Assembly: GCF_026130175.1 (NCBI RefSeq)
Contig: NZ_JAIGNI010000004.1
Location: 1 to 64,000, forward strand
Direction of reading: 5' to 3'
DNA: 64,000 bases
From: Lyngbya sp. CCAP 1446/10
GTDB lineage: Bacteria > Cyanobacteriota > Cyanobacteriia > Cyanobacteriales > Microcoleaceae
Shown here in pieces: positions 54,343 to 63,663 of the stretch. Position 1 is the first letter of the stretch; each line of letters starts with the position of its first letter. Under the pieces are notes generated by a model. It was not told where the DNA came from. It was given only the letters and a program-made list of their open reading frames with translations, and did not search any database. The position numbers and the translations under genes were made by a program.

Positions 54343-55419
54343 TTAACCTAGATACAAGTTGACAGCGAGAGTCATTAAAAAGGTTAACTGAGCTGCCAAA
54401 ATCATTAAGTAAATTACGGCTCTACCTTTAAAAATAGATAGCATTAAACCGATACCTTTGAGGTCAATCATCGGCCCGAAAACGAGAAATGCTAACAGCG
54501 AACCGCTGGTAAATGTGGCTGCAAAAGACAGGGCAAAAAAAGCATCTACTGTAGAACAAATCGATACGACCGCGGCTAATAGCAGCATAGCGAGAATCGA
54601 GGAAACGGGGCCTTGACCGAGGTTGAGAATTAGTTCACGGGGTGCGCCAACTTGAATGATAGCGGCGATCGCACTTCCGATGACCAAAACTCCTCCCAAT
54701 TCGCGCAACTCCTGTACCATACTATCTAAAAGCAGGCGCAGACGCTCTTTAGAAACCGGGTGAAACATAGATGAACGTTTCGAGGTTTTGTCTGTTTTGC
54801 CTGTTTGTAAAGGCTTCCAGTCATCTTTTAGCAAAGATTCGATCGGCACTGCACCCCCCTGACCGAGCATAAATGTTCCCGACTGCAACAGTAGCGGAGT
54901 ATTGGCTAGGGCGAGGTTTTGTTCGGAAAACTCTGGTTTTGGGAGGGGAATCGCGCGGGCTACAGAGGGGTGTAACAGAGGGCGCAAGTCGGCTTGAACA
55001 CTGAACACCCAGCCGATAATTGTGGCTATTACCAGAGAAAAGACTACCCGCAAAACTACAATTTCTGGCTGATCGCGAAATGCCGTCCAAGTCGCCCAAA
55101 TTACCACGGGATTGATGGTGGGGGCCGCAAGTAAAAAGCCGATCGCCGCTGGTGCGGGTACTCCCTGCATCAGCAACCTGCGGGCTACGGGCACGTTACC
55201 GCACTCGCACACGGGAAACAAAAAGCCGATCGAACTACCCATCAAAGCCGCCAGCAGCGGGTTTCGCGGGATGCGAGATACGAGTTTGCGTTCGTCTACA
55301 AACCCCAGCAGTAAACCTGAGAATAAAACTCCCAACAGCAGAAAAGGTATTGCTTCTACTAACAAGCTGAGAAAAAGGGTAAAAGCATTGTTTAACTGAT
55401 TCGTTATAGCTGGTTGCAT
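54343..55419 (-). CDS. Permease of the DUF318 (UPF0718) family
   Basis: 358 residues from the ATG at 55419; a longer frame starts at 55497. The family motifs are present: LFLSLLVEAIPFLLLGVLFSG, then CGNVPVARRLLMQGVPAPAAIGFLLAAPTINPVV and the C-terminal half CSTVDAFFALSFAATFTSGSL. The two cysteine/acid sites in CECGN and CSTVDAFF are typical of this proposed metal or sulfur-compound permease family. About nine helices. Its partner TIGR03943 gene follows on the same strand. Confidence 0.9.
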   Translation of the reverse strand: MQPAITNQLNNAFTLFLSLLVEAIPFLLLGVLFSGLLLGFVDERKLVSRIPRNPLLAALMGSSIGFLFPVCECGNVPVARRLLMQGVPAPAAIGFLLAAPTINPVVIWATWTAFRDQPEIVVLRVVFSLVIATIIGWVFSVQADLRPLLHPSVARAIPLPKPEFSEQNLALANTPLLLQSGTFMLGQGGAVPIESLLKDDWKPLQTGKTDKTSKRSSMFHPVSKERLRLLLDSMVQELRELGGVLVIGSAIAAIIQVGAPRELILNLGQGPVSSILAMLLLAAVVSICSTVDAFFALSFAATFTSGSLLAFLVFGPMIDLKGIGLMLSIFKGRAVIYLMILAAQLTFLMTLAVNLYLG

Positions 55420-55497
55420 CGATCGCCTACTGGTAAATTGGTATTTAGTTTCACGTATTTGGCTGAGTCCCTGTCGATCATACCTGCTGCACAGCAC

Positions 55498-56235
55498 TAA
55501 GTTTAAAATTCCGTTGAAACTTTTTGGCGATCGTCCTCAATGTTATAGCAACCATTAAAAGTTGCAAATTCCAGCGCCGGACACGGCAATGTCGGATCCC
55601 TAGCACTGATCGCCTATAATCTCTATATTTCAACACGAGAATAATAGTCGTTAAAATTAATTTTATATTTTTCCTATCAATCGGATAACTTTTTATTTAA
55701 TTGGCGCGAATTATGACAAAAATTCACAAAAATTTCATTAGTTCAAATGTCGCCAAATAGTTCGCTAAGTTGACCTTTTGTAACAAAAAAATCATGAAAG
55801 TGGCAAGCTTGTTTAGACAGCTAGACTCTATTGAGAAACCTAGCGGGGGTATTTGAAAATCGCGCAATTATGATTTTCCTGTATCATCAATTAATGATAA
55901 TTTTCAGTAAATTTAGGTTATTATTAACAACAGGTTAAGGTTTTAGCCCAAGGTTAACTAATAGTTAAATACTCCAAATAACAGTTAATACGCCTCAAGC
56001 CGATATAAAATAAAGTCAGGCATAATCGCCAGAGCGCATCTATCTCGGTCATGCTCGAACTTGCCTAATACTTGGAGTGGTAAAATCCCATTTTCCACCA
56101 TAAGTTTTTTGTGTAATTTAAAATGCTGTTTGCCAGAGGGATGTCGGCCAAAGCACTCAGCTACTCACCGACTGAGCTTTGGTAGCTGAATGTCTGCTGG
56201 CAAATAAAAACCAAAAAAAGCGTGCTGATGAATTT
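55498..56235. other. Intergenic between permease and histidine kinase 3
   Basis: About 740 bases, AT-rich, no supported gene. It holds the divergent promoters of the permease pair and histidine kinase 3. TTAATGATAATTTTC near 55900 is only a loose match to a Zur-type half-site. Confidence 0.55.
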
Positions 56236-57672
56236 ATGTTAAATAATTCCTGCGTAGAAAGACCAGTACAACCCGCGTCCGAAGCTGACTCTGGAGAACT
56301 TCGTTTAGACTCTACTCTCCAAGAATTATCGCTTTACGATTTTCAAGTAGAAGCTACGGATTTCGGGATGAAAATTTCCCAGATGTTAGAAGCTAATCCG
56401 CTGTTACCGGGAGTCATTGTGACCCATCAAGGTAAATTTGTCGGCATGATTTCTCGGCGGAGATTTTTAGAATTTCTCAGCCGTCCTTTTGGAAGAGAAT
56501 TATTTTTAAAACGACCTGTGAAGGCTTTATACCGCTTTGCTGAAATTGAGACTTTGATTTTTCCTAGCAATACTTTAATTGTCGATGCAGCCCGGAAATC
56601 GCTCCAGCGCTCGAAAGAACTGCTTTACGAGCCGATTGTGGTTCAAGTATCGCCCCAAACTTATACTTTGGTAGATGTACGCGAACTGTTAGTGGCGCAG
56701 TCAAACATTCACGAATTAGCGACAAAATTGCTGAGGCAACAAACTCAATCTCAACTAATTCAAACCGAAAAATTAGCCAGTTTGGGGCAAATGGTAGCTG
56801 GAGTCGCTCACGAAATTAGAAACCCTGTCACCTGCATCAGCGGAAATCTAGGCTTTTTGTCTAACTACTCGAAAGACATTATGGAGTTGCTGTCGGCTTA
56901 CGAGCAAATTGTCGGCCCTAACGAACAAATTGACGCACTCAAAGCAAACATAGAATTTGATTTTTTGCAACAAGATTGGCTGGAAATTATCAAAAGTATG
57001 AAGGCTTCATCAGAGAGATTGAGGGAACTTGTCACCAGCCTGCACACCTTTTCTCACATGGACGAAACTCACTTGAAAGAAGCTAACCTCCACGAATGTA
57101 TTGACAGTACGCTGCTAATTATGAAAAGCCGTCTGAAGTACGGGTTTAAAGTAGTTAAAAAATATGGGGATTTGCCTTTGGTCAAGTGTTATTCTGGTCA
57201 GTTGAGTCAGGTATTTATGAATATCGTCAGCAATGCGATCGATGCTTTGGAAGAGGTAAAAGGAGAAACAGGTTTTGTACCTGCGATTACGATTGAAACT
57301 GAGGTAATAGATAGTTCTGACGGAGACTTCGTGAATTCGGAATTACTTCAAAATTATGTTTTGGGAGGACAAAATGCAAAATTGCTATCATCCGCCAGCC
57401 AAAATGGCGAATCGGGCCCGGAAGCGGCGGAGACAAATTCAAATAACGCTTGGATAGCAATCAGAATTGCCGATAACGGGCCGGGAATTAAGCCAGAAAT
57501 TCAGCGCAGGATTTTTGATACATTTTTCACCACTAAACCTGCTGGGAAAGGTACGGGTTTGGGGTTGGCAATTACTCATCAAATTGTGACGGAGAAGCAT
57601 AAAGGTAAGTTGAATTTGCATTCAACGCCAGGTACGGGAACGGAATTTGAAATTTTGTTGCCCTTGATTTAA
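56236..57672 (+). CDS. Histidine kinase paralogue 3 (CBS-like sensor)
   Basis: 478 residues from the ATG at 56236; a TTG at 56179 would add 19. Same layout as the two kinases at 45961-48802: paired CBS-like sensor (STLQELSLYDFQVEATDF, GMISRRRFLEFLSRPFG, PIVVQVSPQTYTLVDVREL), H-box VAGVAHEIRNPVTCISGN, N-box FMNIVSNAIDAL and intact G2 GKGTGLGLAITHQIV. It has a unique insert of about 40 residues rich in Ser/Asn (SSASQNGESGPEAAETNS) before the G1 box. Catalytically complete. No response regulator adjacent. Confidence 0.93.
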   Translation: MLNNSCVERPVQPASEADSGELRLDSTLQELSLYDFQVEATDFGMKISQMLEANPLLPGVIVTHQGKFVGMISRRRFLEFLSRPFGRELFLKRPVKALYRFAEIETLIFPSNTLIVDAARKSLQRSKELLYEPIVVQVSPQTYTLVDVRELLVAQSNIHELATKLLRQQTQSQLIQTEKLASLGQMVAGVAHEIRNPVTCISGNLGFLSNYSKDIMELLSAYEQIVGPNEQIDALKANIEFDFLQQDWLEIIKSMKASSERLRELVTSLHTFSHMDETHLKEANLHECIDSTLLIMKSRLKYGFKVVKKYGDLPLVKCYSGQLSQVFMNIVSNAIDALEEVKGETGFVPAITIETEVIDSSDGDFVNSELLQNYVLGGQNAKLLSSASQNGESGPEAAETNSNNAWIAIRIADNGPGIKPEIQRRIFDTFFTTKPAGKGTGLGLAITHQIVTEKHKGKLNLHSTPGTGTEFEILLPLI

Positions 57673-57723
57673 ATGCTGTCTGGGATGAAGTTCTAGACTC
57701 AGAAACCGGGTTTTTTTATGGCG

Positions 57724-57749
57724 GTAAGGTGCGCCCGCGCGCACCTTAC
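57724..57749. terminator. Palindrome between convergent genes
   Basis: GTAAGGTGCGC and GCGCACCTTAC are perfect complements with a 4-base loop, between histidine kinase 3 (stop 57672) and dnaN (stop at 57777, minus strand). Position suits a bidirectional terminator. It is related to the palindrome at 32450-32482. An AAACCGGG motif lies just upstream. Confidence 0.55.
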
Positions 57750-57776
57750 AAATATCAGTTCTGCGTTCGGGACTGA

Positions 57777-58916
57777 TTAAGCTCGAAGCTGAACTGGCAT
57801 CACTAAGAATGTAGCATTGACTCCGCCCAAAGGTTGAAAAATTACAGGAGCCAAAGCACCGTTTAATTGCAGTTGAATTTCGGGAGACTGAGCTGTTTTC
57901 AAAATGTCAATTAAGTATTTCACGTTGAAAGCAATATCTATGCTTTCTCCCGAAATCTGCGCTGGAAGTGACTCTTTGCCGCAGCCGACATCTTTAGCAT
58001 CTACCGACAAAGTGATTTCCTGATTTTCTTCGTCGATGCTGCATTTGAGGATATTATTTTTTTGGTCGGCAAACACTGCAATTCTTTCGACTGCTGCTAA
58101 GAGCGATCGCCTTTCTAGGGTAATTTGCCGCTCAAAAGACGGCGGAATCAACTGCCGATAGGCGGGATATTGCCCTTCTAAGGTGCGAGTTGTCAGGCGT
58201 TGGTCGGCCCATTCAAACACTACTTGACCATGTTCAAAATGCAGGGTAACAGGTTCAGTCCACTGCCGCATCACGAGCATTCTTTCTACTTCCCGCAATG
58301 CTTTAGCGGGAACTGTCACTTCAAATTCTTCTGCGCTTTCTTCACCTTCGGTTTTTTCATTTGCAGTTTGAACTACTGCCAATCTGTGGCCGTCTGTCGC
58401 TGCAAATTCTAGGCAATCTTTGAGTACCTTTAAATGCACGCCTGCCAGTACCTGTTTTGCTTCGTCGGGGCTAGTAGCAAATAAAGTTCCTTTGAGTCCT
58501 TCTATCAAGGCTTCGGGCGGCAATTTGAGGATTGTTCCGGCTTCGATTGCGGGCAATTCTGGGAATTCTTCTGGGCCCATGCCTCTGACTTGGTAGCTGC
58601 CAGAACTGCAAGTGAGATAAGCTACGGTATCCCCGGCTTCGTCTTCTAAAGTAATCTCTCCGCCTGGGAGTCTGGAAACAATATCGTTGAGCAATTTCGC
58701 GGGTATGGTAAAACTGCCGCCGCCAGTCACTTCTGCTGCAAAGCTGGTGCGAATTCCCAAACTGAGATCGAAAGCTGTCAAGCTAACCCGCTGATTTTCC
58801 TCATCCGCTACTAAGAGCACGTTGGCTAGTACCGGATGTGTCGGGCGGGAGGGAACGGCTCGACTTACCAACGAGAGGTTGGCGTTGAGGTCACTTTGGG
58901 TGCAAACCAATTTCAT
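57777..58916 (-). CDS. dnaN: DNA polymerase III sliding clamp beta
   Basis: 379 residues from the ATG at 58916; the extra frame to 58955 is not needed. The N-terminus MKLVCTQSDLNANLSLVSRAVPSRPTHPVL is characteristic. The three clamp domains are present, including GQVVFEWADQRLTTRTLEGQYPAYRQLIP, and the ending APVIFQPLGGVNATFLVMPVQLRA-type C-terminus typical of cyanobacterial beta clamps. It encircles DNA and tethers the replicative polymerase. dnaA lies on the same strand upstream, with the DnaA-box cluster between them. Confidence 0.96.
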   Translation of the reverse strand: MKLVCTQSDLNANLSLVSRAVPSRPTHPVLANVLLVADEENQRVSLTAFDLSLGIRTSFAAEVTGGGSFTIPAKLLNDIVSRLPGGEITLEDEAGDTVAYLTCSSGSYQVRGMGPEEFPELPAIEAGTILKLPPEALIEGLKGTLFATSPDEAKQVLAGVHLKVLKDCLEFAATDGHRLAVVQTANEKTEGEESAEEFEVTVPAKALREVERMLVMRQWTEPVTLHFEHGQVVFEWADQRLTTRTLEGQYPAYRQLIPPSFERQITLERRSLLAAVERIAVFADQKNNILKCSIDEENQEITLSVDAKDVGCGKESLPAQISGESIDIAFNVKYLIDILKTAQSPEIQLQLNGALAPVIFQPLGGVNATFLVMPVQLRA

Positions 58917-58977
58917 GGGAGGAAGGTTAATTAACCGGATTTGAAACAGAAACAAATGGTATCACAGAAAGCTGATG

Positions 58978-59060
58978 GCAGTTGGCAGTTGACAGTTGAC
59001 AGTTGACAGTTGACAGTTGACAGTTGTCTGTTGGCAGTTGTCAGTTGTCAGTTGAGAGTT
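58978..59060. repeat. GACAGTT heptamer tract next to the origin region
   Basis: About nine units of TTGACAG/TTGTCAG/TTGGCAG in a row, immediately upstream of dnaN on the genomic plus strand, on the flank of the DnaA-box region. Confidence 0.9.
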
Positions 59061-59135
59061 TACCGAAGCAACCAGGAAGAGTTGGCAGTTGGCGGAACAG
59101 TTTTTTTTTATTGAATTATTTTTGTGCGATCGCCC

Positions 59136-59324
59136 TGTGGAAACTGTGGAAAAATAAAATAATTGCTTATTGTGCTTGAGTTGTAGCTCGTAAATGCCTG
59201 TGGAAAACTTGTGGAAAAGCTGGCTAAAGTCGATCGCTCTTCCATTTTCCCACAAAAACTGTTTTGGGCGATCGAGTAAAGTTTTCCACACTATGAGGGC
59301 TAATTTTCCACAGGTTTTTCCACA
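59136..59324. other. Replication origin candidate (DnaA-box cluster)
   Basis: Six perfect TTTTCCACA boxes: minus orientation at 59145-59153, 59199-59207 and 59210-59218; plus orientation at 59282-59290, 59304-59312 and 59316-59324. A near-match TGTGGAAAC is at 59136-59144 and TTTTCCCACA at 59245-59254. An AT-rich block (TTATTGAATTATTTT, about 59107-59124, and 59150-59175) is adjacent and could be the unwinding element. The cluster lies in the dnaA-dnaN gap, the classic oriC position. Confidence 0.8.
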
Positions 59325-59342
59325 GGCGGGGTCGATCGGGCT

Positions 59343-60713
59343 TTAAGTTTTGCGGCTAATAACGTTAATTCGATCGCTCAATTGACGCAAAGTTTGGGCT
59401 AAAGTTGGATCTGTGTTCCGCAACTGAGCAATTTTATCGCAACTGTAAAGCACAGTCGTGTGATCCTTGCCGCCGAACACTTCGCCAACTTTCGGCAAAC
59501 TCAAAGTAGTGTGCTGCCGAATTAAATACATCCCGATTTGACGAGCAAAGCTAATTTCTCGCCTGCGGGAAACACCCTTCAAGTCTTCCACAGAAACATC
59601 AAACACCTCAGCCACAACTGCAATTACTGCATCGGGAGTCGCCTCTACGGTTTCAGTTTGCGGGTTCAAAACCGGGGCGATATTCTCCACGGTCATCGGC
59701 AAACCGGTAATTGAAAGATATGCTACTGCCCGAATCAAAGCTCCTTCTAATTCCCGCACATTGGAAGTGTAACTAGAAGCAATGTATTCTATGACATCTC
59801 GCGGCAGCCTCATATTTTCATATTCAGATTTTTTCTGCAAAATTGCCATCCGCGTTTCCAAGTCTGGCAATTGAATATCGGCAATTAATCCCATGGAAAA
59901 TCGGGAACACAAACGCTCTTGCAGGCGGGGAATTTGCTGCGGCGGGCGATCGGAAGCTAACACTACTTGGTTTCCGGCTTCGTGTAAGGTGTTAAAAGTG
60001 TGAAAAAATTCTTCTTGGGTGTATTCTTTGCCTTCTATAAATTGGATATCATCTATTAATAAAACATCCGCTGCTCGATAGTGATCGCGGAAAGTTTGCA
60101 TACTATCTTTGCGAATTGCGGCGATTAAATCGTTGGTAAATTTCTCAGTAGAAACGTAAAAAATCTTGGCATTGGGGTCGATTTCTAAGCGATAATGACC
60201 GATCGCCTGCATCAAATGAGTTTTCCCCAAACCAACGCCGCCACACAAAAATAGGGGATTGAATTCTCGGCCCGGAGACTCGGCTACGGCGAGGGATGCT
60301 GCGTGAGCCATGCGGTTGTTGGAACCGACGACAAAGCGGGAAAATACGTATTTGGGGTTTAAATGGGCTGGTTTAGGTGGGTGTAGCGAGTGGCTTTCGG
60401 GGCGATCGGCGATCGGGGATGGCCAAATCATGGCGGAGTCGTTGCTGCCGCCTGTTTCGTTTCCCCCGGCAACTGTCAAGTAGATTTCTACGGGATAGCC
60501 GAGAATTTCTGCGACTGCATCGGCAAGGATTTCTCTGTAATATTTCTGCAACCAATTGCGAGCAAAGGGGTTGGGGGCGCTGACAATCAAACAGTTATTT
60601 TCGAGTTGTTCGGCCCTGGCAGTTTTGATCCACGTCTCAAAGCTAGGTCTGCTCAGTTGTACCTGGAGACGTTCAAGTATCTGATTCCACAGACTTTCGA
60701 GGGTAATGTCCAC
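59343..60713 (-). CDS. dnaA: Chromosomal replication initiator DnaA
   Basis: 456 residues. Domain [20 protein letters not shown] (about 3-21), a variable linker, then the AAA+ domain with Walker [15 protein letters not shown] (about 158) and Walker [15 protein letters not shown] (about 210), and domain IV with the DNA-binding signature [16 protein letters not shown] (about 415). It binds the TTTTCCACA boxes and opens the origin. Here the gene starts next to its box cluster, which allows autoregulation. dnaN follows on the same strand. Confidence 0.97.
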   Translation of the reverse strand: MDITLESLWNQILERLQVQLSRPSFETWIKTARAEQLENNCLIVSAPNPFARNWLQKYYREILADAVAEILGYPVEIYLTVAGGNETGGSNDSAMIWPSPIADRPESHSLHPPKPAHLNPKYVFSRFVVGSNNRMAHAASLAVAESPGREFNPLFLCGGVGLGKTHLMQAIGHYRLEIDPNAKIFYVSTEKFTNDLIAAIRKDSMQTFRDHYRAADVLLIDDIQFIEGKEYTQEEFFHTFNTLHEAGNQVVLASDRPPQQIPRLQERLCSRFSMGLIADIQLPDLETRMAILQKKSEYENMRLPRDVIEYIASSYTSNVRELEGALIRAVAYLSITGLPMTVENIAPVLNPQTETVEATPDAVIAVVAEVFDVSVEDLKGVSRRREISFARQIGMYLIRQHTTLSLPKVGEVFGGKDHTTVLYSCDKIAQLRNTDPTLAQTLRQLSDRINVISRKT

Positions 60714-61004
60714 TGCTTACCTTTGCCGATCGGCATTTAAGAGATTTTCATGTCCAGACTGTTCAGTTTAGTCGAGTTAGTGGTTGGGAAGCTAGAGCGG
60801 CCAAGATTGGGCGGTTTCAACCGTATCTCTTAGCAAAATCAGCGAAAATCGGCAATCCAAAATCCAAAATGAGAAGCTGAATGTTAAAGTTTAAGGGAGT
60901 CTGCCGATCGCCCAAAAATTTTGTGGCTCTGCGGCGATATAGCAGGTATCGAAGAGCTGCTAGGCAAGTATTTAAATTTGGCAGGAAAGCCTTAAAACGT
61001 AGCG
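60714..61004. other. Intergenic upstream of the HtrA gene
   Basis: 291 bases, no supported gene. GCGGTTTCAACCGTA near 60811-60825 is a partial match to the ends of palindromic elements A and B. Confidence 0.5.
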
Positions 61005-62246
61005 ATGAAGAGTTCTACTGGCAAATTTTGGAAGCAACCAGCAATTTACATATTGCTGCTGGTAACGGGAGCAGCAGCGGCCATGTTGGGCGATCGGCTG
61101 TCGGTTTCTCAATTACGTGCAAATTCTGGCGATTCGGGACAAAGGGCGCTGGAACCGAGATTGCAAGTGCCTGCTAATACTAAGCCTCAAGCTAGCAAAG
61201 TCTTGCCGCCGATTCCCTTGTCGGGCGACGGGGCTAATGTGAATTTTATTGTGGCTGCGGTGGCAAAAGTTGGCCCGGCGGTGGTGCGGATTGATGCTTC
61301 GCGCAAGGTGAGACCGGGAAATAAAGGTGTTTCGCCGGAGGATTTTTTTGGTGGACAACCGAATTCGGGCGGGAGGGGCGGGATTGAACGGGGTACTGGT
61401 TCGGGTTTTGTGATCGGGGCCGACGGCGTGATTCTTACTAATGCTCACGTTGTAGAGGGTGCAGATACGGTAAGTGTAACTCTCAGGGACGGCCGCAGCT
61501 ATCAGGGGCGGGTGTTGGGGGCGGATCAGGTGACGGATGTGGCTGTGGTGAAGATTGAGGCGACTGCTCTGCCTGTGGTGGCGATCGGCAATTCTGATAA
61601 GCTGTTGCCTGGGGAATGGGCGATCGCGATCGGCAATCCTTTGGGTTTGGACAATTCCGTAACTGCGGGGATTATTAGCGCTACGGAGCGATCGAGCTCT
61701 GATGTGGGCGTACCCGACAAGCGCATCGGTTTTATTCAAACAGACGCTGCGATCAATCCGGGGAATTCCGGTGGCCCGCTGCTGAATGCTTCGGGGGAAG
61801 TTATTGGGATGAATACGGCGATTATTCAAGGCGCTCAAGGATTGGGCTTTGCAATTCCGATTAAGGCGGCGCAACAGGTAGCGCAGCAACTGATTTCGAC
61901 GGGGAAAGTCGAACACGCTTATTTGGGCATTGAAATGGCGACGCTGACTCCTGAAGTTAAGCAGCAAATTAATGGCAATGCTAACAGTAATCTGCGAGTT
62001 GCAGTCGATCGGGGTGTGGCTATTGTGAGTGTTGTTCCTAATTCTCCCGCAGCGGCGGCAGGTTTGCGGGCTGGAGATGTGATTCAAAAGCTTAACAATC
62101 AGCCGATTATTCAGTCGGAAGCTGTTCAGGAGTTCGTGCAAAATGCTAAGGTTGGCGGCCTGTTGCAAATGGAGATTAATCGCAACGGGCAAATAGTTAA
62201 ATTAACTGTACAACCGGGGAGTTTGCCAGTTCAAAAAAATCGATAA
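61005..62246 (+). CDS. HtrA/Deg-family serine protease
   Basis: 413 residues. An N-terminal membrane anchor or signal ([17 protein letters not shown], about 10-27), a trypsin-like domain with the catalytic triad His in [10 protein letters not shown] (about 149), Asp in [10 protein letters not shown] (about 180), Ser in [11 protein letters not shown] (about 257), then a PDZ domain ([32 protein letters not shown], about 340-370). The substrate is misfolded periplasmic, thylakoid-lumen or surface protein. One of the HhoA/HhoB/HtrA trio of cyanobacteria; which one cannot be decided here. Confidence 0.94.
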   Translation: MKSSTGKFWKQPAIYILLLVTGAAAAMLGDRLSVSQLRANSGDSGQRALEPRLQVPANTKPQASKVLPPIPLSGDGANVNFIVAAVAKVGPAVVRIDASRKVRPGNKGVSPEDFFGGQPNSGGRGGIERGTGSGFVIGADGVILTNAHVVEGADTVSVTLRDGRSYQGRVLGADQVTDVAVVKIEATALPVVAIGNSDKLLPGEWAIAIGNPLGLDNSVTAGIISATERSSSDVGVPDKRIGFIQTDAAINPGNSGGPLLNASGEVIGMNTAIIQGAQGLGFAIPIKAAQQVAQQLISTGKVEHAYLGIEMATLTPEVKQQINGNANSNLRVAVDRGVAIVSVVPNSPAAAAGLRAGDVIQKLNNQPIIQSEAVQEFVQNAKVGGLLQMEINRNGQIVKLTVQPGSLPVQKNR

Positions 62247-62291
62247 AAAGTTCGGCGACGGATTTTGTATAGAATCCATTTGAGATATTTT

Positions 62292-62666
62292 ATGTTAAAT
62301 CAACCTGCATCAGAAATCGAATTGTTACGCGCGGCCTACGCTGCTTTCAACGCGCGAGACATCAACGCCGCCCTCGCCCTCATGACTGCGGACGTGGCTT
62401 GGCCGCGAGCGTTCAAAGGCGGTTTTGTCCGTGGACATGAAGAAGTCCGCGCTTACTGGACGGAGCAATGGAGCGAGATCGATCCCCATGTGGAGCCTAG
62501 TGCCTTTCACCCAGAGGAGGGCGGGCGGATTTTGGTCGATGTGCACCAAGTCGTGCGCGATCTGGCTGGAAGCGTGGTTGCTGATGAGCGGGTTGGTCAT
62601 CGCTTCACCATCGATCGTGGCTTGATTCAAGTCATGGAGGTCTGTTCACTTCCATCGTCCAGCTAG
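62292..62666 (+). CDS. NTF2-like/SnoaL family protein
   Basis: 124 residues from the ATG at 62292 (frame open to 62265). The cone-shaped NTF2 fold shows in LLRAAYAAFNARDINAALALMTADVAWP, EVRAYWTEQWSEIDPHVEPSAF, GRILVDVHQVVRDL and GHRFTIDRGLIQVMEV. Members range from isomerases to ligand binders, so function is open. Its third codon positions are much richer in G/C than those of the neighbours (for example CGCGGCCTACGCTGC), which may mark recent transfer. It follows the HtrA gene by about 45 bases. Confidence 0.82.
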   Translation: MLNQPASEIELLRAAYAAFNARDINAALALMTADVAWPRAFKGGFVRGHEEVRAYWTEQWSEIDPHVEPSAFHPEEGGRILVDVHQVVRDLAGSVVADERVGHRFTIDRGLIQVMEVCSLPSSS

Positions 62667-63074
62667 GTCGCCTAACACTGCGCTCCGGTTGCACAGCTTG
62701 AGTCCGTTATGCAGCTACATTTATAAGCTGTTAGTCATTTAAATTTATTGCCTGAACCCCTTACAGTATGGGGTATAGACCACAAATAATGCAGTTTAAA
62801 TGTCGAACAGCTTAGCAAGTTTTAGCGATCGCCCTAAAAGATATCAAATGGGTTCTACGATCGCCATAAGAGGGCTGAAGCCCAACAACATACCTCACCT
62901 ATCTGAGAATGGCTATAACTGATTTAACTGATGTTGGAAAACGGATTTTGTAGCGGATTTAACGGATGTTAGGTAACGGATTTTGTAGCGGATTTAACGG
63001 ATATAATTTCCAATAACAACTAACAAATAACAGCTAACAAATAACAAATAACAACTAACAAATAACAACTAACT
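62667..63074. other. Intergenic with two repeat tracts
   Basis: No supported gene. GTAACGGATTTTGTAGCGG units occur from about 62932 to 63003, and TAACAAA/TAACTAA-type heptamers fill 63013-63073, ending one base before the def start codon. Confidence 0.7.
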
Positions 63075-63608
63075 ATGCCAGAAATATTACAAATTTCACA
63101 ATTAGGAAATCCCGTACTGCGCCAACCGTCGCAAGTTGTTGAGAATGTTAAGGACGATCGCATTCAACAGCTAATCGACGACCTGATTTTTACCGTACAA
63201 CAGGCGAACGGAGTAGGGATTGCGGCCCCCCAAGCGGCGAAGTGCGATCGCCTGTTCATCGTCGCATCCCGCCCCAACCTGCGCTATCCCCAAGCGCCGA
63301 AGATGGAACCGACGGCGATGATTAATCCCCGGATTCTCGCTGCATCCACAGAGACAGTCAAAGACTGGGAAGGCTGTTTGAGCATTCCGGGGATTCGCGG
63401 GTTGGTGCCGAGAAGTAGGGCGATCGAAATTGAATACACCAGTAGAGACGGCAAAGTTCACCGACAAGAACTTACAGACTTTGTAGCCCGGATTTTTCAG
63501 CACGAATACGACCATTTAGAGGGCATCGTGTTTTTAGACAGGGTGGAAAATACCAGAGAACTGATGACAGAGGATGAGTACCAGCAGCAATTTGTCAAGC
63601 TCCTGTGA
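63075..63608 (+). CDS. def: Peptide deformylase
   Basis: 177 residues, normal length. Three catalytic motifs: GVGIAAPQ (about 47-54), EGCLSIPGIRG (about 94-104, Cys metal ligand) and FQHEYDHLEGIVF (about 137-149, two His ligands and the catalytic Glu). It removes the N-formyl group from nascent proteins, bound to Fe2+ or Ni2+. A heptamer tract (TAACAAATAACAA type) runs up to its start codon, so the leader is repeat-derived. A TerD-type gene follows about 55 bases downstream. Confidence 0.97.
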   Translation: MPEILQISQLGNPVLRQPSQVVENVKDDRIQQLIDDLIFTVQQANGVGIAAPQAAKCDRLFIVASRPNLRYPQAPKMEPTAMINPRILAASTETVKDWEGCLSIPGIRGLVPRSRAIEIEYTSRDGKVHRQELTDFVARIFQHEYDHLEGIVFLDRVENTRELMTEDEYQQQFVKLL

Positions 63609-63663
63609 TAATTGATATAATGGCGATCGGTAACTAAAATTGATGTTGTGAATAGGAGGGCGA

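Noticed and set aside
55850-55920. Possible Zur box upstream of the permease pair
   Set aside because: Only a loose half-site (ATGATAATTTT); no full palindrome.
59136-59324. Ordinary dnaN promoter only
   Set aside because: The box density and mirror orientation exceed what a promoter would need, so I treat it as an origin candidate.
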